41,547 nucleotides of DNA from an uncultured Planctomycetota bacterium. Its GTDB lineage: Bacteria; Planctomycetota; Brocadiia; CAIUPP01. Numbering within the stretch: the first letter of the stretch is position 1; each line of letters starts with the position of its first letter. Positions 38,062 through 41,547 of this stretch are shown here, piece after piece. The translations under genes were made by a program, and so were the position numbers. The stretch lies in contig CAIUPP010000074.1 in NCBI GenBank assembly GCA_903901045.1, positions 1-41,547 on the forward strand, given 5' to 3'. A model generated the notes under the pieces. The model was not told where the DNA came from and made no database searches. It saw only the letters and a list, made by a program, of their open reading frames with translations.

Positions 38062-39453
38062 CTATTTGCCGCCGGCCGAAGGGCTCGGCTTGCGCGGCTT
38101 CTGCGCGACCTCCTCCACGGTGAGGAGGCCGTCTCCAATGCGAATGGTATCACCCGGCCGCAGGGCCGTGGTGGTGATGCGCGTCCCGTTCAGGAACGTT
38201 CCGTTGCGGCTTCCCCCGTCGCTGAGCGTGGTCTGCTCCGCCTCCAGCAGCACCTTGGCGTGCCGGCGCGAGACGGAGGCATCCACGATGCGAATCTCCA
38301 CGCCGGGGTCGCGCCCCAGGACGGTGACGGCCTTCTTAATGAGGAACTTCTTCCCCTCGACGGGGCCGCCGATGCCGATCAACTGCAATTGTCCGGCGCG
38401 GTACGCTTTCGCCGTGGGTCTGTCCGCGGGCGCTTCCTCGCCGAAGAGCCGCTTCTTCAGCTTCATCTCCGTCCCGGGCTCGACTTCGGCGTCCGCCGCC
38501 ACATCGAAGGTCGAGCGTTCCGCCTCGCCCCCCTGGAGGAACTGGGCTTCGAAGCGGTCCGCCCCCACCTCGACCACATCCCCCTGCTTGAGCAGATACG
38601 ACTTCACCGGCTCGTTGTTCACCCGCGTGCCGGTGCGGCTGTGCAAATCGGCGATGCGCACCCCTTCGGGGGTGGCGGCCACCTGGCAGTGGAACTCGCT
38701 CACCGCCTCGTCGAAGATGCGGATGCCCGCCAGCTTGCTGCGCCCGATGACCAGCGGGCGCTCGCCCAGGTAGAACTTCGCCCCCTTGCGCTTTCCGGAA
38801 ACGGCCAGCAGGCACAGCAGCGCCTGCCCGGCCACGTCGGAGGCGCTGGTCGGCTCCGGAGCCGATCCCTCGCCATAATTCTCCAGGCAGAGCAGTTTCG
38901 TCGAGCCGATCAGCAGCAGGTCGTTCGCCCGCAGGCGCGCGCGGCGCATGCGCACGTCATTGATGACCAGTCCGGTTCCGCGTCCGGCATCCTCCGCCAT
39001 GAACCCCTTCTCGTCGAAACGCACGCGAATCCGCTGGTCCTTGGCGTCCGGATCCTCCAGGGGAATATCGGACTCCACGCTGGAGTCGATCATCACCACC
39101 CGCTCCGGCAGGGGCCAGGCGCGGCACTTGCCGCTGCGCTGGATGCGGACCAGCAGCAATCCTCGCGGCTGCGCGCTGGGCACGGCCAACTCGTCGGCGG
39201 TCTCTTCCTCATCCTCCGCCGGCTCCTCCATCGGCTCGGGCTTGCGCAACTGAGGCGCAGACTGCCCGCGCAGCTTCGCAATCGCCGCGTCGGTCATGTA
39301 ACCGCGGCGCGACACCACGTCCCACAGGCGCTTGGGGCTCCCCGCGCGTTCGAGCGCCACCAGCACCTCGATGCACTCATCGAGACGGTCCTGGCTCAGC
39401 GCGCCGGATGCGACGGCGGCCTTGCCGAACTCATAGTCGCTTTCAACGGGCAT
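38062..39453 (-). CDS. Triple FHA-domain protein
   Basis: This 463-residue cytosolic protein has an N-terminal helical module (about 8-62) like that found before secretion ATPase and kinase domains, then an acidic linker (72-92). Three FHA-like units follow. The first (about 98-192) is degenerate. The second (213-305) has GR at 237-238 and SEFH at 252-255. The third (355-447) is canonical, with GR at 380-381, SRRH at 395-398 and NGT at 417-419. FHA domains bind phosphothreonine, so it is likely a signalling scaffold, but no kinase or phosphatase gene is in the window. ATG at 39453 follows GGAGG. It heads the FHA-leuB cluster. Confidence 0.9.
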   Translation of the reverse strand: MPVESDYEFGKAAVASGALSQDRLDECIEVLVALERAGSPKRLWDVVSRRGYMTDAAIAKLRGQSAPQLRKPEPMEEPAEDEEETADELAVPSAQPRGLLLVRIQRSGKCRAWPLPERVVMIDSSVESDIPLEDPDAKDQRIRVRFDEKGFMAEDAGRGTGLVINDVRMRRARLRANDLLLIGSTKLLCLENYGEGSAPEPTSASDVAGQALLCLLAVSGKRKGAKFYLGERPLVIGRSKLAGIRIFDEAVSEFHCQVAATPEGVRIADLHSRTGTRVNNEPVKSYLLKQGDVVEVGADRFEAQFLQGGEAERSTFDVAADAEVEPGTEMKLKKRLFGEEAPADRPTAKAYRAGQLQLIGIGGPVEGKKFLIKKAVTVLGRDPGVEIRIVDASVSRRHAKVLLEAEQTTLSDGGSRNGTFLNGTRITTTALRPGDTIRIGDGLLTVEEVAQKPRKPSPSAGGK

Positions 39454-39494
39454 GCGGGGACCTCCGCCGGGTCGGAACCATTCAGAACGGTGCG

Positions 39495-39523
39495 ATTATA
39501 GCCGAGGCGGGGGTAAGGCTCAA
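39495..39523 (-). promoter_or_regulatory. Promoter of the FHA-leuB cluster
   Basis: On the minus strand TATAAT (39495-39500) is a perfect -10 and TTGAGC (39518-39523) lies 17 bp upstream. The leader would be about 35 bases. Confidence 0.65.
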
Positions 39524-39568
39524 GTGGACCGATTCCGACGCGAGTCCCATGGGCCAGCGCGAGCCTGT

Positions 39569-39750
39569 AATGACGAATGACGAAGCCCGAATGACGAAGG
39601 AATGCCTCAATTCTCCAATCTCCCATTTACCCAATATTCTTTTGGAGGCATGGCAGTGAACCTGGGAGATGAGGGATTGGGACAGCCGCAGGATTGTGCT
39701 TGGCGTTTCGGGCTTTCCTTCGTCATTCGGGCTTCGTCATTCGTCATTTG
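39569..39750. repeat. Inverted ATGACGA heptamer arrays
   Basis: Units ATGACGA, ATGACGA, AGCCCGA, ATGACGA run at 39571-39600; the exact reverse complement pattern occurs at 39718-39748. They flank about 115 bp with no gene. The gap 39454-39884 otherwise holds only the FHA promoter and the HU terminator. Confidence 0.8.
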
Positions 39751-39825
39751 CCCCTCGCCCGCACGAACGCGCCCTATTCCGAAACAAGCACCTCGAGGAG
39801 TTGCTGCCTGAGGTTCAGAAAAGAG

Positions 39826-39855
39826 AAGCGGCGCACCCTTTCGGATGCGCCGCTT
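39826..39855 (-). terminator. Rho-independent terminator of the HU gene
   Basis: A perfect 10-bp stem (AAGCGGCGCA with TGCGCCGCTT) and 10-base loop are followed on the minus strand by CTCTTTTCTG. It lies 30 bp beyond the HU stop codon. Confidence 0.8.
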
Positions 39856-39884
39856 GAACTTCAAGCGTCTTGACGAATCGTCGC

Positions 39885-40157
39885 TTACAGCACGGCTTCC
39901 TTGGCGGCCTTGGCGACGCGGAACTTCACCACGCGCTTGGCGGGAATCTGGATGGCTTCCCCGGTCTTGGGGTTGCGGCCCATGCGCGCCTTGCGGTCGA
40001 CGACCACCAGCTTGCCGAGACCCGGCAGCGTGAAGCCATTCTTGGCTTCCTTGTACGCCAGGCACACGAGCTTCTCAAGCCCGGCGGCCGCCACCTTCTT
40101 GCTGACTTCCATCTCCTCGGCCAACGCGCTGATGATCTGCGTCTTCGTCATTGCCAT
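39885..40157 (-). CDS. HU-family DNA-binding protein
   Basis: This 90-residue protein has the HU length and fold: N-terminal helices (MTKTQIISALAEEMEVSKKV), LPGLGKLVVVDRKARMGRNPKTGE, and IPAKRVVKFRVAKAAKEAV at the end. The DNA-binding arm motif RNPKTGE is intact. HU packs the nucleoid. The start at 40157 follows AAGGA; an upstream frame start at 40220 was rejected because it gives a non-HU extension. It has its own promoter and terminator. Confidence 0.95.
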   Translation of the reverse strand: MAMTKTQIISALAEEMEVSKKVAAAGLEKLVCLAYKEAKNGFTLPGLGKLVVVDRKARMGRNPKTGEAIQIPAKRVVKFRVAKAAKEAVL

Positions 40158-40269
40158 CGTCTCACATCCTTTCGTCGAAAAAACCCTTCCGTTTCCCGCG
40201 CGACCCACGGCCGCGCACAATGTTTCGAACGTCCACGGCTCGCTTCGTCTTTTACCTCAATTTGGGCGT

Positions 40270-40298
40270 AGCATAGCAGAGGCTTTTGCCTTATGCAA
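40270..40298 (-). promoter_or_regulatory. Candidate promoter of the HU gene
   Basis: TTGCAT (40293-40298) and TATGCT (40270-40275) on the minus strand are spaced by 17 bp. The leader would be about 105 bases. Confidence 0.45.
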
Positions 40299-40345
40299 TA
40301 TCAAGTCGACAAAATCTTCATATTTTTCAAGGGAATTTTGATAGG

Positions 40346-40373
40346 TTGCCTTTCGTAAGTCCTGAGGTACAAT
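40346..40373 (+). promoter_or_regulatory. Candidate promoter of the pseudouridine synthase gene
   Basis: TTGCCT (40346-40351) and TACAAT (40368-40373) are spaced by 16 bp, leaving a leader of about 20 bases with GGAGT as the ribosome site. The promoter is divergent from that of HU. Confidence 0.45.
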
Positions 40374-40399
40374 GGCGGGCGAGAAAGGCAGGAGTTGGA

Positions 40400-41356
40400 A
40401 TGGCTGAGCAAGCTGTACCCCGCAGGCGGTTCAAGACGATCGAGAGCGACGCCGGCAGAACCCTGGCCGACGTCCTGGCCGCGCGCTGCACGGAGGTGCC
40501 GGCAGGCTTCCTTAACAAGCTGCTGCGCAAGGGGTTCGTACAATTGGACGGAAAGGTTGCCGACGGGCGGGACTTCCTGCGCGCAGGGCAGTCGGTGACG
40601 TTGAGTCTGCCCCCAGGCGCGTTCCTCGTGGCCCCGAATCCCAAAGTGCCGTTCGACGTCCTCTATGAGGATGCGCACCTGGTGGTGTTGAGCAAACCGG
40701 CGGGAATTATTTCCGAGCCGGGGATCGGGCATAAACTCGATACGCTCCTGAACGGGCTGGTGGCGCGCTACGGCGAGGCATTGGACCGCATCGGGCCGGA
40801 GCATGACTATGGGATGGTGCATCGGCTCGACAAAGACACGTCCGGAATCATGGTGATCGCGCGCAGCGCGGAGCTGCACCGGCTGCTCAGCGCGCAGTTC
40901 CGCCGCCGCGAGGTGCAGAAGCGATACGAGGCGCTCCTGGTCGGAGCGATGGAGCGCGACCAGGGGATCATCACGCTGGCGCTCGGACGCAAACGAATCG
41001 GCGGGCGCATGCGCGGGCTGGTGGCGCCCGGAGCGGATGCGCGCCCGGCGGTGACGGAGTGGCGCGTGGTCAAGCGCTTCGAGGGGCTCACTCTGGTCGA
41101 AGCCTTCCCCCGGACCGGGCGGTGGCGTCAGATCCGCCTGCACTTCGAAGCGGTCGGCCACCCCGTAGCGGGCGACCCGGAACATGGGGATGCGGCAGCG
41201 AACGCCCGGCTCGCGCGCGACGCGGGATTGACGCGGCTGTTCCTGCACGCCGGGTCCCTCTCCTTCCGCCACCCCGTCAGCGGGGAGAAGCTCTCTTTCT
41301 CACTGCCGCTGCCCCCGGACTTGCGAGCCGCGCTCGCCAGACTTCGCGCCGTGTAA
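40400..41356 (+). CDS. RluA/RluD-family pseudouridine synthase
   Basis: This 318-residue enzyme isomerises uridine to pseudouridine, most likely in 23S rRNA. An N-terminal S4-like RNA-binding domain (about 18-85) precedes the catalytic domain with the signature VHRLDKDTSGIMVIA, whose aspartate (about residue 145) is the nucleophile. RTGRWRQIRLHFEAVGHPVAGDP matches the C-terminal RluA motif II/III region. Site specificity (RluC or RluD type) cannot be told. ATG at 40400 follows GGAG; a longer frame from 40286 overlaps the promoter and was rejected. Its stop is followed at 41368 by a GGAGACACAGAGAACGG repeat. Confidence 0.92.
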   Translation: MAEQAVPRRRFKTIESDAGRTLADVLAARCTEVPAGFLNKLLRKGFVQLDGKVADGRDFLRAGQSVTLSLPPGAFLVAPNPKVPFDVLYEDAHLVVLSKPAGIISEPGIGHKLDTLLNGLVARYGEALDRIGPEHDYGMVHRLDKDTSGIMVIARSAELHRLLSAQFRRREVQKRYEALLVGAMERDQGIITLALGRKRIGGRMRGLVAPGADARPAVTEWRVVKRFEGLTLVEAFPRTGRWRQIRLHFEAVGHPVAGDPEHGDAAANARLARDAGLTRLFLHAGSLSFRHPVSGEKLSFSLPLPPDLRAALARLRAV

Positions 41357-41408
41357 CCGTCGTTGTCACCACGGAGACACAGAGAACGGCGAACTCTCGA
41401 GACAGCTT
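41357..41408. repeat. Purine-rich repeat after the pseudouridine synthase
   Basis: CACCACGGAGACACAGAGAA at 41368-41387 resembles the CACCGCGGAGACGCAGAGAA stretch at 11423-11442, which also lies about 12 bp beyond a stop codon on the coding strand. Confidence 0.65.
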
Positions 41409-41547
41409 TGCTCTGTTGAAACCATTCTGTTCCGTTCGTCAGGCCGCGAAGCGGCCGTCGGACTTTAGCCCACGGCGAGCGAAGCGAGTCGTGGGGGCAA
41501 GTCGTACCCAATCATCGAGCCCCCGAAGGGGGCGACGGAAACTCCCG
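41409..41547. repeat. Left half of the interspersed inverted-repeat element at the window end
   Basis: TGCTCTGTTGAAA (41409-41421) begins a copy of the element whose inner palindromes (41469-41497 and 41519-41541) are the reverse complement of those in 28-95. The copy is cut by the window end. The 9 bases before it are AGACAGCTT. Confidence 0.8.

Noticed and set aside
36174-38123. 649-codon open frame on the plus strand
   Set aside because: It is antisense to the LOG and leuB-like genes and has no motif.
1-41547. A circular plasmid of 41.5 kb
   Set aside because: The ends share a repeat class and similar 9-bp flanks, but the genes are chromosomal housekeeping genes and no replication or partition gene is present.

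Overview
The window is about 41.5 kb of GC-rich DNA from a Gram-negative (diderm) bacterium. It carries lipopolysaccharide-core genes, two envelope efflux systems and a TolC-type outer-membrane protein. Shine-Dalgarno sites and sigma70-like promoters are recognisable at many genes. The lineage cannot be fixed from sequence alone. Intergenic gaps full of heptamer and ~10-bp degenerate tandem repeats, an MtaA/UroD-like methyltransferase beside an amidohydrolase, a sialate O-acetylesterase and a multi-FHA protein would suit an uncultured candidate phylum or a PVC-related group, but this is only a guess. I saw no rRNA, tRNA, CRISPR array, prophage or transposase gene.

Layout. 0.5-6.8 kb: a TetR-regulated operon (regulator, lipidated TolC-like protein, HlyD/MacA-like adaptor, MacB-type ATPase, FtsX-like permease) with a near-perfect palindromic operator over its promoter. 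6.9-11.4 kb: polyprenyl synthase, sugar-1-phosphate nucleotidylyltransferase, TPR protein and Ycf46-like AAA ATPase. 11.7-16.9 kb (minus): nnrE and an RND pump with its adaptor. 17-20.3 kb (minus): glutamate dehydrogenase, then archease-rtcB for RNA repair. 20.5-25.8 kb (minus): amidohydrolase, UroD-like methyltransferase, radC, recJ. 26-29.1 kb (plus): sialate O-acetylesterase, then a lower-GC accessory islet with a DUF433/DUF5615 toxin-antitoxin-like pair and a 53-residue gene. 29.3-34.3 kb (minus): purQ, a three-gene LPS-core operon (WaaP-like kinase, GT2, GT4) and a secreted fasciclin protein. 34.5-39.5 kb (minus): an unknown exported membrane protein, and the FHA-leuB-LOG cluster. 39.9-41.4 kb: divergent HU and RluD-like pseudouridine synthase.

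The most interesting content is non-coding. A small element (121-146 bp) has 13-bp terminal inverted repeats starting TGCTCTGTTGAAA and is flanked by 9-bp direct repeats. It occurs twice internally, each time just downstream of a predicted promoter and in the same orientation to transcription. Half-copies in opposite orientation form both ends of the window, so the window probably spans a whole contig broken at repeats. A related palindrome alone has entered the junction between two glycosyltransferase genes with a 17-bp duplication; a 34-codon ORF across it keeps the chain of ATGA stop-start overlaps intact. Purine-rich tandem repeats lie directly after the stop codons of several genes in the same orientation relative to the gene.

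Genes within operons are tightly coupled: GTGA or ATGA overlaps occur in the MacB cluster, the RND pair and the LPS cluster.
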